This document shows, piece after piece, positions 1 through 8,049 of a DNA stretch of 15,098 nucleotides; position 1 is the stretch's first letter; every line of letters begins with the position of its first letter. The DNA is from Christensenella sp. UBA3770 (lineage in GTDB: Bacteria; Bacillota; Clostridia; Christensenellales; CAG-1252), in NCBI GenBank assembly GCA_002371075.1, contig DFFS01000014.1:1-15098 (forward strand), given 5' to 3'. The notes under the pieces were generated by a model, which saw nothing but the letters and a program-made list of their open reading frames with translations, did not search any database and was not told the DNA's origin. The position numbers were made by a program, and so were the translations under genes.

Positions 1-679
1 ACTCCAGCTCCATCTGCTCAAACTCCCTGACGCGGAAGATAAAGTTACCCGGAGTGATCTCGTTACGGAAGGACTTTCCGATCTGACCGATACCAAACGG
101 GATCTTCATTCTGGACGTCCTTTGGACGTTTAGGAAGTTTACGAAGATGCCCTGCGCCGTTTCGGGACGGAGATAAAGCGTGCTGACGCTGTCTTCGGTG
201 ACGCCTTGGAAGGTTTTGAACATCAAATTAAACTGACGAATGCCGGTAAAATCCGCCTTGCCGCAGATCGGGCATTTGATCTCGTGCTCTTTGATGTAGG
301 ACTCCATCTCGGCGTGCGACCAAGAGGCGATGTTCATCTCAATGCCGTTCTTTTTGTTGTAGTCCTCAATGAGGTTATCCGCGCGATGGCGAGCCTTGCA
401 ACTTTTGCAATCCATCAAAGGATCGGAGAAACCGCCCACGTGACCGGAGGCGACCCATACGTTGGGGTTCATCAAAATCGCACAGTCCAAACCGACGTTT
501 AACGGGTTTTCCGTCACGAATTTTTGCCACCAAGCCTTTTTGATGTTGTTTTTGAGTTCCACACCGAGGGGACCGTAATCCCAGGTGTTTGCCAAGCCGC
601 CGTAGATCTCGCTGCCGGGATACACAAAGCCGCGGCCCTTTGCCAAAGCGGTCAGTTTGTCCATTGTGAGTTTTGCCAT
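1..679 (-). CDS. glyQS: Glycine--tRNA ligase (alpha2 type), N-terminal part, cut by window edge
   Basis: Charges tRNA-Gly with glycine in the cytoplasm. I translated the minus strand from the ATG at 677-679 and obtained 226 residues before the edge. Visible class II features are RPETAQG (about residues 171-177) and the motif 2 region FRNEITPGNFIFR (about 204-216). Two CxxC pairs (C91/C94 and C136/C139) form the metal-knuckle pattern of the homodimeric bacterial/eukaryotic-type enzyme, not the alpha2beta2 GlyQ/GlyS type. The start is fixed by an AGGAGG at 687-692, seven bases upstream. The rest of the gene lies outside the window. The gene is read divergently from the small cysteine-rich protein gene. 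The family call is very secure. Confidence 0.97.
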   Translation of the reverse strand, partial: MAKLTMDKLTALAKGRGFVYPGSEIYGGLANTWDYGPLGVELKNNIKKAWWQKFVTENPLNVGLDCAILMNPNVWVASGHVGGFSDPLMDCKSCKARHRADNLIEDYNKKNGIEMNIASWSHAEMESYIKEHEIKCPICGKADFTGIRQFNLMFKTFQGVTEDSVSTLYLRPETAQGIFVNFLNVQRTSRMKIPFGIGQIGKSFRNEITPGNFIFRVREFEQMELE

Positions 680-686
680 ATTTACG

Positions 687-692
687 CCTCCT
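687..692 (-). promoter_or_regulatory. Ribosome binding site of glyQS
   Basis: AGGAGG on the minus strand, seven bases upstream of the ATG. It decides the start codon of the synthetase. Confidence 0.85.
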
Positions 693-720
693 AAAGATAG
701 AAGATATCTAAGTTATATCC

Positions 721-749
721 ATAATACGGTGCGCGCGAAAAAAAGTCAA
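721..749 (-). promoter_or_regulatory. Sigma-A type promoter of glyQS
   Basis: On the minus strand TTGACT (744-749) and TATTAT (721-726) are separated by exactly 17 bases. Both boxes are close to consensus. The predicted start of transcription near 713-715 leaves a leader of only about 35 bases before the glyQS ATG, too short for a T-box element. Confidence 0.8.
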
Positions 750-758
750 GCGCGAGAG

Positions 759-787
759 TGTCAAAAAGAAAAAACGCCGCGTATGAT
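759..787 (+). promoter_or_regulatory. Possible promoter of the cysteine-rich protein gene
   Basis: A good -10 box, TATGAT (782-787), lies about 40 bases upstream of the ATG at 829. The hexamer 17 bases further upstream (759-764, TGTCAA) is a poor -35 match, so only the -10 is convincing. It would be divergent from, and back-to-back with, the glyQS promoter. Confidence 0.35.
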
Positions 788-828
788 GAAGTAGAAACAC
801 AAAAACGGAAATACGGGAGGTACATATT

Positions 829-1011
829 ATGAGTTTCTGTAACAACGATTGCTTATGGCTCCTTCTCCTCTTATTCTGCTGCGGCGGCAATAAGTGCGGT
901 GGATGCAACATCGAATCCATTCTTTGGATCTACCTGATCCTTTGCTGCTGCGGCAACGGCTGCGGCTGCGGCTGCAAAGACGCTCCGAACTTCGGCTTCG
1001 GCTGCAAGTAA
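829..1011 (+). CDS. Small cysteine-rich protein with two hydrophobic/Cys repeats, function unknown
   Basis: A 60-residue protein with 13 cysteines (about 22%). It consists of two similar halves. In each, a hydrophobic stretch (LWLLLLLF at about 10-16; LWIYLIL at about 32-38) is followed by a CC- or CCC-glycine knot and spaced cysteines (C17, C18, C23, C26; C39-C41, C45, C47, C49). A final CK ends the chain. Short proteins of this style are common in Clostridia and are often carried under the uninformative name 'chorion class high-cysteine HCB protein 13'. That match is from memory of the family's appearance. The start is supported by GGGAGG at 815-820, eight bases upstream. A strong terminator follows directly, so it is a monocistronic unit. 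Function is unknown; metal or thiol chemistry at a membrane is conceivable but unsupported. Confidence 0.8.
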   Translation: MSFCNNDCLWLLLLLFCCGGNKCGGCNIESILWIYLILCCCGNGCGCGCKDAPNFGFGCK

Positions 1012-1016
1012 GAAGC

Positions 1017-1055
1017 AAAAAAGATCCGCTCGCGCTTGTGAGCGGATCTTTTTTT
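1017..1055. terminator. Bidirectional rho-independent terminator
   Basis: An 11-bp perfect GC-rich stem (1021-1031 pairing with 1040-1050) has an 8-base loop. It is flanked by A-runs on the left and a T-run on the right, which extend the pairing. Read on the plus strand it ends the small cysteine-rich gene. Read on the minus strand it also yields a stem followed by Ts, and it sits about 30 bases beyond the stop codon of the last gene of the long minus-strand unit. It can therefore serve both convergent units. Confidence 0.9.
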
Positions 1056-1084
1056 AGCAAATCAAACGAAAGCTCTTTTCGCTT

Positions 1085-3796
1085 TTACGCCGCTTCTCCG
1101 CGCAGACGGGCATAGACCTGATCGCCGATCGTGTAGGTCTCGCCGGGTACGGTGTTGAACGTCCCGTCCTTGTCACGACAAACGATGTGATAGGTCATGT
1201 TGTTCTTGATGTCAATGCCAATCTCGGCAGCGGCAGATACGATGGGGCTTTTCAGGGTCGGCGCCCGCTCCGCGTGCACTTCGAGCATTTGATAAACCTC
1301 CGGATCGAAAACCACCTTGATGCCGTTTTCCGTGCTTGACGGGTCGTTGATTTGCGGATTAAGGTCCGCCCAAATGCCGATCATCAGGAAGGAGAAGTTC
1401 AGCCACTTTTCCTCGTTTTCGTCAACGTACAGGTTGTCGTCCGACGACATCATAAACGCCTCGCGAATGACCTTGCCGAGAATGCTGTTAAACTGTCCGA
1501 CAAGGCTGTTTGCGGTGCTGTCCTCCAAATCCCTCGGAAGAAGATCCATTTGCACTTCTTCAAGTTTTTTCCAGTTGTAAACGTAGTTGTTGCCCTCCAG
1601 TTCAAACGTGCCGAATTGCGGCTTGACCTTGTTCTTTTCCTTGCTTTGCTTCATATTGTACAAAAGGTCGTTGAAGTTGCCGCACGCAATGCCGACAGGC
1701 GCGATCGTATTGCTGAAGATGCAGTTTTTGATCTTTGCGTTCGCCACGCCAAAGGCGGATTGTTGCAATACGATGGCAGAAGCGGAGTTGTTGCGGAAAA
1801 TGCACCCTTCAAACGCGCTGTCGCCGATGGCAAGATTGACGTGTCCGTACGCATATTGGAACAAGCAGCCCTTGACAAACAGGAAGAAAGTGTTGTTTGC
1901 ATTCGGGTATGCGCCCATCGTGCCGATCGCACCGCCCCCCTTTGCGCTCAGCTCTTCAAACGCCGCCTTGGCGTCGTCGCTGGTGGGTTGCGTGGATTGC
2001 ATGTTGAGGTTGATGAGCTGCACGGAGAGGTTTTGCGGCATATCCGTAAAGGAGGGAAAATCCCATAACAGCAGCTTGTCCGGATCCTCTACCGAGTTGA
2101 TCAAAAACTGTCCGTCCAACTTTTTGCCGTTGCCGTAAATGGAGGCGCAAAGGTTTTTGATGGCGGCGCCGCCCTCCGATGCGGAGGGGAAATAAACGTC
2201 GCTGTGCAAGACGATGGACTTCACGCTCCTATCCGACGCGACCGCTTTGAGCTCAAAGTACGGATCGAAGCTGGGCTTTTCCCCCGCCTGCGCGTCAAAG
2301 TGCTGGTTGCCCGCAAACACACCGACGTTGACGCCGTTTACAAGGTGGAAAATGTAGTTTTGTCTGACGGGCATGCCCTGCTGGTTGTACGCCGTAGCGG
2401 TGATCGCCACGTCGCGCCCGTTTACGTCGCCGGCAAAGTGTACGACGCCGGTGGCGTCCACCGTTGCAATGTCGCGGTCGGAACTCTCAAACAAAAAGGA
2501 CTCGATGCCTGCGTCCACGGGATAGACCGACAAAATCTTTAAAGCATACGCGCTGGTATAGCTGCCGTTTTGATAGGTAAGGTTGCCAAACACTCTGCCC
2601 TGCAACAGACCCGCCTTATCGCGGTAGGCGTTTTCGGACAGGCGGAAGTCCTCCACCGCGTTTGTCACGTTCAACGTGATACGTTGCGAGGCGTAGCCCT
2701 CCGCATAGGGGTAGATCTCCGCCTTGCCGCTACCCACGGCATACAGACGATTGCCGACAAACGTCAGCACCGATTCATCCGTCGAGCGCCATTCCACCGC
2801 GGGCGAAGAGCCGTCCGTGGCAACTGCGTTCAGCATGATGTTGGAGGTGCCGCGCGCGATAAACGCCGAGAGCGCGCCCTCCTTCAAAGCATAGTAGTTT
2901 TCAATGCAAAGCGACTTTAGTTGCGGCAGCCTTACGACGTACACAGTTTCCCTTGCGTCTCCCTTGCGGAAGACAACTTCCTTGGCGTCAAACGCAACGA
3001 TGGAAGAAAGGTCCGCTTCCTCTTCGTCGATCGTCACGTATTCGTCCGTTTTGTAGGAAGACAGCGATACGGAAGTCTCCGCAGCGTACACGACTTTTTG
3101 TTTGGAAAGGGCGTTCCCCGCCACCTTTACGGTGACGGTGGCGGAAACGGTCTTTCCCTTTGCCGTGACCGTGGCAGTGACGGTGGTCTCCCCATGCGCT
3201 ACGGCGGTGATCACGCCGTTGTTGTCCACTTTGACGACGGCGGGGTCCGCGCTTGACCACATGATCTTTTGCTCCCGGACGCTTTGCGCCGGTTTAACGG
3301 TGGCAAGGAGGCTTGTGACTGCATAGCGCGGTACAGTGACCTCCGTAAAGGTGTGCCCTTGGTAATCCCCCATCGTCATATAGCCGGGGACCAACCCGCC
3401 GACGTACAACGTTGCACGTGCGCTGATGGAGGAGTTCTTCTTTGACGTACACGTGATATCCACGCTGCCGTAATCCAAAAAGCGGATGTCCGCCGCCTCC
3501 TTTCTTTTGGGGTCGGCGGTCACGGTGGCAACGCGGGTGTCGGAAGATTCCCAGATCATCTCATCGGTGGCGATGCCCGGGAACACCTCGCAGAAGACAG
3601 TATATTTCTTTTGCGTGTCCTTGTAATCTTCAAGATAAATATCACCGCTTTCAAGCACCTCGCCGCCGTGTTTGATCACAACGGATTCGACGGGGATATC
3701 CACCAAAGCGGAGGCGATGAGCTTACCGCTCGCATCGATCGTCAAAATGACAAGGATGGGGATCAACAGCAACAAACACAAAATAACCTTTTTCAC
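1085..3796 (-). CDS. Large exported Ig-like (BIG2) / beta-helix protein, paralogue 2
   Basis: A 903-residue protein with no enzyme motif that I recognise. Residues 1-24 form a basic start plus hydrophobic segment (MKKVILCLLLLIPILVILTI), a signal peptide or anchor. BIG2-type Ig-like domains follow at about 35-132 and 150-226 (patterns WESSDTRVATV and WSSADPAVVKVDNNGVI). Further Ig-like modules run to about 480 (WRSTDESVL, FESSDRDIATVDATG). Around 590-730 short turns rich in N/G/F, such as GCLFQYAYGHVN, GCIFRNNSA and NCIFSNTI, suggest a right-handed parallel beta-helix. The C-terminus carries DGTFNTVPGETY. There is no LPXTG motif or C-terminal membrane segment. The start is GTG (3794-3796), immediately after the TAA of the upstream paralogue, with AAAGGAAG upstream. 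It is the last gene of the unit. It probably acts outside the membrane with the ABC transporter; the substrate is unknown. Confidence 0.85.
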   Translation of the reverse strand: MKKVILCLLLLIPILVILTIDASGKLIASALVDIPVESVVIKHGGEVLESGDIYLEDYKDTQKKYTVFCEVFPGIATDEMIWESSDTRVATVTADPKRKEAADIRFLDYGSVDITCTSKKNSSISARATLYVGGLVPGYMTMGDYQGHTFTEVTVPRYAVTSLLATVKPAQSVREQKIMWSSADPAVVKVDNNGVITAVAHGETTVTATVTAKGKTVSATVTVKVAGNALSKQKVVYAAETSVSLSSYKTDEYVTIDEEEADLSSIVAFDAKEVVFRKGDARETVYVVRLPQLKSLCIENYYALKEGALSAFIARGTSNIMLNAVATDGSSPAVEWRSTDESVLTFVGNRLYAVGSGKAEIYPYAEGYASQRITLNVTNAVEDFRLSENAYRDKAGLLQGRVFGNLTYQNGSYTSAYALKILSVYPVDAGIESFLFESSDRDIATVDATGVVHFAGDVNGRDVAITATAYNQQGMPVRQNYIFHLVNGVNVGVFAGNQHFDAQAGEKPSFDPYFELKAVASDRSVKSIVLHSDVYFPSASEGGAAIKNLCASIYGNGKKLDGQFLINSVEDPDKLLLWDFPSFTDMPQNLSVQLINLNMQSTQPTSDDAKAAFEELSAKGGGAIGTMGAYPNANNTFFLFVKGCLFQYAYGHVNLAIGDSAFEGCIFRNNSASAIVLQQSAFGVANAKIKNCIFSNTIAPVGIACGNFNDLLYNMKQSKEKNKVKPQFGTFELEGNNYVYNWKKLEEVQMDLLPRDLEDSTANSLVGQFNSILGKVIREAFMMSSDDNLYVDENEEKWLNFSFLMIGIWADLNPQINDPSSTENGIKVVFDPEVYQMLEVHAERAPTLKSPIVSAAAEIGIDIKNNMTYHIVCRDKDGTFNTVPGETYTIGDQVYARLRGEAA

Positions 3797-6439
3797 TTAT
3801 TTGCTTCTTCCTTTGAGTCTTTCGTAAATATTTTTGTTGAGCTTGTACGTCTCGCCGGGGGCGGTGTTGAACGTGCCGTCCTCCTCATTCAAGTTGGTGA
3901 GCATATAGCTCTTTGCGTCAAAGTCCAAAAGCTCGCTTGCCCACGAGCGCGCAACGCCGAGGGGCGTGGAATTGAGCTTTAACTCGGTAAAGGCGGCATA
4001 GGTGCCCTCCAAACGAAGAGCGGTGCCCTCCGTGATGGAGCTCCTTTCCTTGTTGATGATGGGGTTAACGGGCGCCCAGTATCCCATAAAGTACATGCCC
4101 ATGTTGACGTAGGTGTTGTCGCCCTGCTGCACAACCAAGCTTGCGTTCATGCTCTTGCCGAAACTGACGCGCGCGCATTCGCTGAGCTTGTCGTTGACGC
4201 CCTCCAAAAGTTTATCCAACTGTTCATTTTTCATGAGTCCGCGCGGAATGATGTCCAAACGGATCTCGTCCACCTTTTTCCAGTTGTAAATGTAGTTGTC
4301 GCCCGTCCAAGCGACCTGATTGTAGCGGACCGGCTCGCCCTCTTTTGCGGGGAAGTCTCCATTGGAAACGATGCCGGTCATCGAGATGGAGTTGCTGAAG
4401 ATACAGTTGTTGATCGTCACGTAGTTTTCTTGTCCGTGCAGCGACTGTATCATCAGCGATACGCCCGCGCTGTTGCGGAAAACGCAGCCGTCAAACACAA
4501 ACGTGCCGCCGATCAGGCAAGCGTGCGAATAGGAGTACTGGAACACGCAGTAACGGAACGTGATGCAAAAGTCCGTTCTTTCTTTGTAGAAAGAACGAAT
4601 CGGCTCTCCGCCCTTCTCCATCAGCGCGTCAAACGTCTCCTTGGAGTCGTCGCCGACAGGCGCGTAGGAGTTGATAAACAGGTTTGTGACGGTGATAGAC
4701 TTTTGCCACGGCTCAAGCTGACCGTCGCTCGTCCCTTCAAAGATGTGGCTCTCGTAGTCGTACTCATAGAACTGCCCGTCGATCTTGTAGCCGTTGCCGT
4801 AGATATCGCGGATCAGACAGATCTTGTGGTATTCACCCGCGATGGCGTCCACCGTCGCCTTATCCGGCATATAGACGTTGGTTTGGAAAACCAGCGCGAC
4901 GTCACGCGCTTCATACATCGTCTTGACCGCGTCGTAATAGGGTGTAAACGAGGGTTTCTCGTTCTTTTCGGCGTTAAAGGTGTTGCCGCCGAAACCAAAG
5001 CCGACGTTGACGCCCTTAACGATGTTGCGGAACGCATATGTTCTGGACATATTGTTGGTGGAGAACAGGCTCTTGACCGTGACGGTCACCGTCTTGCCAA
5101 CCGCAGCGTCACCGAACGTAACGAAGCCGTTTTGATCGACGGAAGCATAGTCCTCCGCCACGCTATAGGAGAAAAGCGTGCGGCTGCCCGTCGCCGGATA
5201 AACGTTTTCGGGCGTAACGCGAATGCCGTTTGTCACCACGCCGTCGTAAATACTCTTGGTGCCGTAAACGCGTTCGCATTCGATGCCGACGATGTCCTCG
5301 TCCGCGTCAAAATTCAAAGAGAAGTAGCTGACGGGGATCGCCACGTTGACTTCCAAAGCAAAGTCTTCGTAGCCCGCTTTTTTAAAGGTGACGGTCGCCT
5401 TGCCCGCAGCGTGCGCCCTCAGCTTGCCCTGCTCCACGCTCAAAACGCCGTTGTCGGAAGAAACCGCCGCAACGCCGTCCACCGCTTGCGAGGTGGCAAG
5501 ATCGATGGGCACAAAGGCAACCGAACGATCGGCGGCGATATAGACGCCGTCCTTCCACTCGCCCTCTTTGAGCAGGTCAAGATCCGCCATACCGAGCATC
5601 TTTTGATAAGCAAGACGATGCACCGTGATCTCACCACCGCCCACCGCGTAGCTCCTTGCCGCGCCAAAGTCGATCTCGGAAAGGTCAACGACCAAACTGC
5701 CCTCCGAAAGATACGGCGCAAGGTCCACTTCGCCGTCGCCGTACAAATAGACGTGCTTCTGTTTGACGGGAGAAACACCCGCCACCGTTACGGGAAGGGT
5801 GTTTTCCATGATTTTTCCGTTTTTGGAAGAGGCGCGGACGGTGAGGGTCGCACTACCTGCCTTAAGGGCTTTTACAACGCCGCTTGAAGACACGGTCAAA
5901 ACGCTTGTGTCGGAAGAAGCCCACTCCAAGTCCCCCACGAAAGCGCTGTACGGCATCACGTCCACGCGGATCTGACGCGCGTCGTAAACCTGCATGGAAA
6001 GCGATGTCAAAGCGTCGTCCCCGCCCGAACGGCAAGTCAAGGAGTGGATCTCGTCGTCTTCCACAAAGAAAGAGCACGAGGCGCGCACCGTCGTATTATC
6101 CAAACTGACGGCGGTCACCTTGGCAAAACCACACTCGTGGAAAGAGACGATGCCGTCTTTATCCACCGTTGCCACCGTTGGGTTGTCGCTGCTCCAACTG
6201 AACCCGCTTACCTGCGCCACGGCAGGGTAATATCGCGGTATCAGCTGATAACGCAAATTCTTTTTGTTGTATTCGCCGAGGTTAACGGTTGCCTCGGACA
6301 CCTGCTCGCCCTTATGCCACAGTTCAAACGTCTCGATACTGATGGCGACCTCCGCGGAAATGATCTTTCCGGAAGCGCTGATCGTAAGGATAACGATGAG
6401 CGGGATAAGAAGCAGGATCGCGATAATGATCTTCTTCAT
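3797..6439 (-). CDS. Large exported Ig-like (BIG2) / beta-helix protein, paralogue 1
   Basis: An 880-residue paralogue of the next gene downstream. A hydrophobic N-terminus (residues 4-21) ends in SASGK, a possible signal peptidase site. BIG2-like domains lie at about 35-126 (WSSDNPTVATVDKDGIVSF) and 143-219 (WASSDTSVLTVSSSGVVKA), with two more Ig-like modules at roughly 310-372 and 395-480. A probable right-handed beta-helix spans about 490-720, with rungs such as YCVFQYSYSHA, GCVFRNSAG and NCIFSNSI. The tail contains DGTFNTAPGETY. Shared blocks with the paralogue include KGVNVG/NGVNVG, KPSF-PY, IYGNG-K-DGQF and YNWKK. The ATG overlaps the permease stop as ATGA (6436-6439), and GGGAGG lies 11 bases upstream. 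This means translational coupling to the ABC transporter. No cell-wall sorting signal is seen. Its role as an extracytoplasmic partner of the transporter is inferred. Confidence 0.85.
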   Translation of the reverse strand: MKKIIIAILLLIPLIVILTISASGKIISAEVAISIETFELWHKGEQVSEATVNLGEYNKKNLRYQLIPRYYPAVAQVSGFSWSSDNPTVATVDKDGIVSFHECGFAKVTAVSLDNTTVRASCSFFVEDDEIHSLTCRSGGDDALTSLSMQVYDARQIRVDVMPYSAFVGDLEWASSDTSVLTVSSSGVVKALKAGSATLTVRASSKNGKIMENTLPVTVAGVSPVKQKHVYLYGDGEVDLAPYLSEGSLVVDLSEIDFGAARSYAVGGGEITVHRLAYQKMLGMADLDLLKEGEWKDGVYIAADRSVAFVPIDLATSQAVDGVAAVSSDNGVLSVEQGKLRAHAAGKATVTFKKAGYEDFALEVNVAIPVSYFSLNFDADEDIVGIECERVYGTKSIYDGVVTNGIRVTPENVYPATGSRTLFSYSVAEDYASVDQNGFVTFGDAAVGKTVTVTVKSLFSTNNMSRTYAFRNIVKGVNVGFGFGGNTFNAEKNEKPSFTPYYDAVKTMYEARDVALVFQTNVYMPDKATVDAIAGEYHKICLIRDIYGNGYKIDGQFYEYDYESHIFEGTSDGQLEPWQKSITVTNLFINSYAPVGDDSKETFDALMEKGGEPIRSFYKERTDFCITFRYCVFQYSYSHACLIGGTFVFDGCVFRNSAGVSLMIQSLHGQENYVTINNCIFSNSISMTGIVSNGDFPAKEGEPVRYNQVAWTGDNYIYNWKKVDEIRLDIIPRGLMKNEQLDKLLEGVNDKLSECARVSFGKSMNASLVVQQGDNTYVNMGMYFMGYWAPVNPIINKERSSITEGTALRLEGTYAAFTELKLNSTPLGVARSWASELLDFDAKSYMLTNLNEEDGTFNTAPGETYKLNKNIYERLKGRSK

Positions 6440-8049
6440 CGTTGCGTAATCCTCCCGTATCTCTTATCCAACCCTATCATCAGCCAAAGGACCGCCGCAA
6501 CGGCAAGAAGCAAAGACACGCCCGCAAGGATAAGGAACGTCTTGGTCAGTCCCCAAAGGAAGATGCCGACCATACCGAAAAGTCCGTAAACCACCGAGAT
6601 GGCAAACCCGACGAACAAGACGACAAACGTGGAGACGTTGCCCACGGTCAGTTCCCCATCGCCGCCCACCGCAAACTGCGGACGCGTGGTGTCCAAGCGC
6701 ACGGCAAACGCCGTAACGGCAATGGAAACGAGGAACGCAATGCCCGCCGCGCTGAAAGAATATGCCGCGCTGATCTGCTTTGTGACAAACATCAGTATCG
6801 CCGTCACCAAAAGGGACGCCGTGGAGACCGTCATATACAAAGCGATCTTGATCATCACCTGCGTCTTGTACGGCACGGGAACGATCTTGGTCAAATAGAA
6901 GTTTTCACCCTCTCTGGAAACCGACGACGCGGCAAAGGAAAGGATGATCGCGCAGAAGATCAACATAACCATCAAGGCAAGCGCCGGTACGATGATGGCG
7001 CCGATGGAGTTTTCACCCATGCTTGCGGCAAGTTTGTTGCAGTTGTAAACCATCACGGGCGCCGCTACAGCCATGCACAGGTATTGGAAGCTGTAGTTGC
7101 TGCTGCGGAAGATATCCAAAAACTCCCTGCGGAAGGTTGCCCAAGTGGCGCTTCTGACCTTGTTTTTGGTCACCATCGTAAAGGTCGCGCCCGCGCCCTC
7201 GATATCACGCAGGATCGTAGAGAGGTACAGCTTTTTGTTGAGGATGACCGCCCCAACAGCAAACAAAGCTACCACAAGCAGCGAAAGCAAACTTGCGCCC
7301 ACACGCCACTCACCGATCAACATATAGGCAAACCAGTTGGACGGGTAAATATACTTTGCGACGTTGGAAACGATGCCCATCGTTTCCTTGCTGAAGAAGC
7401 TCATAGCTTCTTCCTTCATGTAGTCCACCACGCCCTGAATGATGCTCATATAGATCGCAAACCCCGCCGCCACCAAAATGACGGAGATCAGCAAGGAAAG
7501 CGTGAACATGTTTTTGGTGCGCGCGCTGATCTGCATAACGGGGATCGCAAGCAGGTTGGCGATGGAAAGCGGCAGCACGATGCTGAAGATCAACACGACG
7601 GGGATCAAAGCGTAGTAGCTCCACACCTGCGCCGTGGTTATGCCGTAAATAATAAACACGGGCAGTTCCATCACCAGCGTAAAGATGATCTGATACAGGA
7701 TAAACACCGCGATCTTGGAGGCAAACACCGCGCCCGGGGTGACCGGGAAACGCATCATAAGCTCGTTATCGCCGCTTCTAAACAGGTTTTTTATGACCGA
7801 ACTGATACCGAACAGCGTCAAAATGAGCTGGGAGAGCGCAATGAACAGGATCAAAAATTCGGTGCTCATCTCATAGAGATGGAACATGGCGATCAGCTGC
7901 CGGACGCCAAAGATATACGCCGCGTAAACGACGGCGATCAAAAGCACGACAACAGCGATCTTGATCGCCGTAAAGATGGGTTTGCCCGTGCCCTTGGTCC
8001 CAAAGCGAGATTTGAGATCAAGTCGAAACAACGTAAGGAATTCTTTCAT
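6436..8049 (-). CDS. ABC-2 type transporter permease, about 12 transmembrane segments
   Basis: A 537-residue integral membrane protein with about a dozen hydrophobic segments spread over its whole length. A soluble basic stretch in the middle (about 290-315, including ILRDIEGAG and RREFLDIFRSS) divides it into two halves. The motif FRSGDNELMMRFPVTPG after the second or third segment is typical of long (about 540-residue) ABC-2 exporter permeases, in which both six-helix halves are fused. ATGA overlaps occur at both ends: the start with the ATPase stop (8046-8049) and the stop with the next gene's start (6436-6439). GGAG precedes the ATG. It forms the membrane channel for the neighbouring ATPase. 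Direction is presumably export, as for most ABC-2 systems; the substrate cannot be read from the sequence. Confidence 0.88.
   Translation of the reverse strand: MKEFLTLFRLDLKSRFGTKGTGKPIFTAIKIAVVVLLIAVVYAAYIFGVRQLIAMFHLYEMSTEFLILFIALSQLILTLFGISSVIKNLFRSGDNELMMRFPVTPGAVFASKIAVFILYQIIFTLVMELPVFIIYGITTAQVWSYYALIPVVLIFSIVLPLSIANLLAIPVMQISARTKNMFTLSLLISVILVAAGFAIYMSIIQGVVDYMKEEAMSFFSKETMGIVSNVAKYIYPSNWFAYMLIGEWRVGASLLSLLVVALFAVGAVILNKKLYLSTILRDIEGAGATFTMVTKNKVRSATWATFRREFLDIFRSSNYSFQYLCMAVAAPVMVYNCNKLAASMGENSIGAIIVPALALMVMLIFCAIILSFAASSVSREGENFYLTKIVPVPYKTQVMIKIALYMTVSTASLLVTAILMFVTKQISAAYSFSAAGIAFLVSIAVTAFAVRLDTTRPQFAVGGDGELTVGNVSTFVVLFVGFAISVVYGLFGMVGIFLWGLTKTFLILAGVSLLLAVAAVLWLMIGLDKRYGRITQR

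Noticed and set aside
206..502. A 98-codon plus-strand frame inside the synthetase region
   Set aside because: Antisense to glyQS, whose motifs are unmistakable.
680..828. A T-box or other riboswitch between glyQS and the small gene
   Set aside because: The region is only about 150 bases, is occupied by two divergent promoters, and shows no large stem or T-box sequence.
4430..5887. A 485-codon plus-strand open frame opposite the first Ig/beta-helix gene
   Set aside because: Antisense shadow produced by codon bias; no recognisable domain, signal or ribosome binding site.
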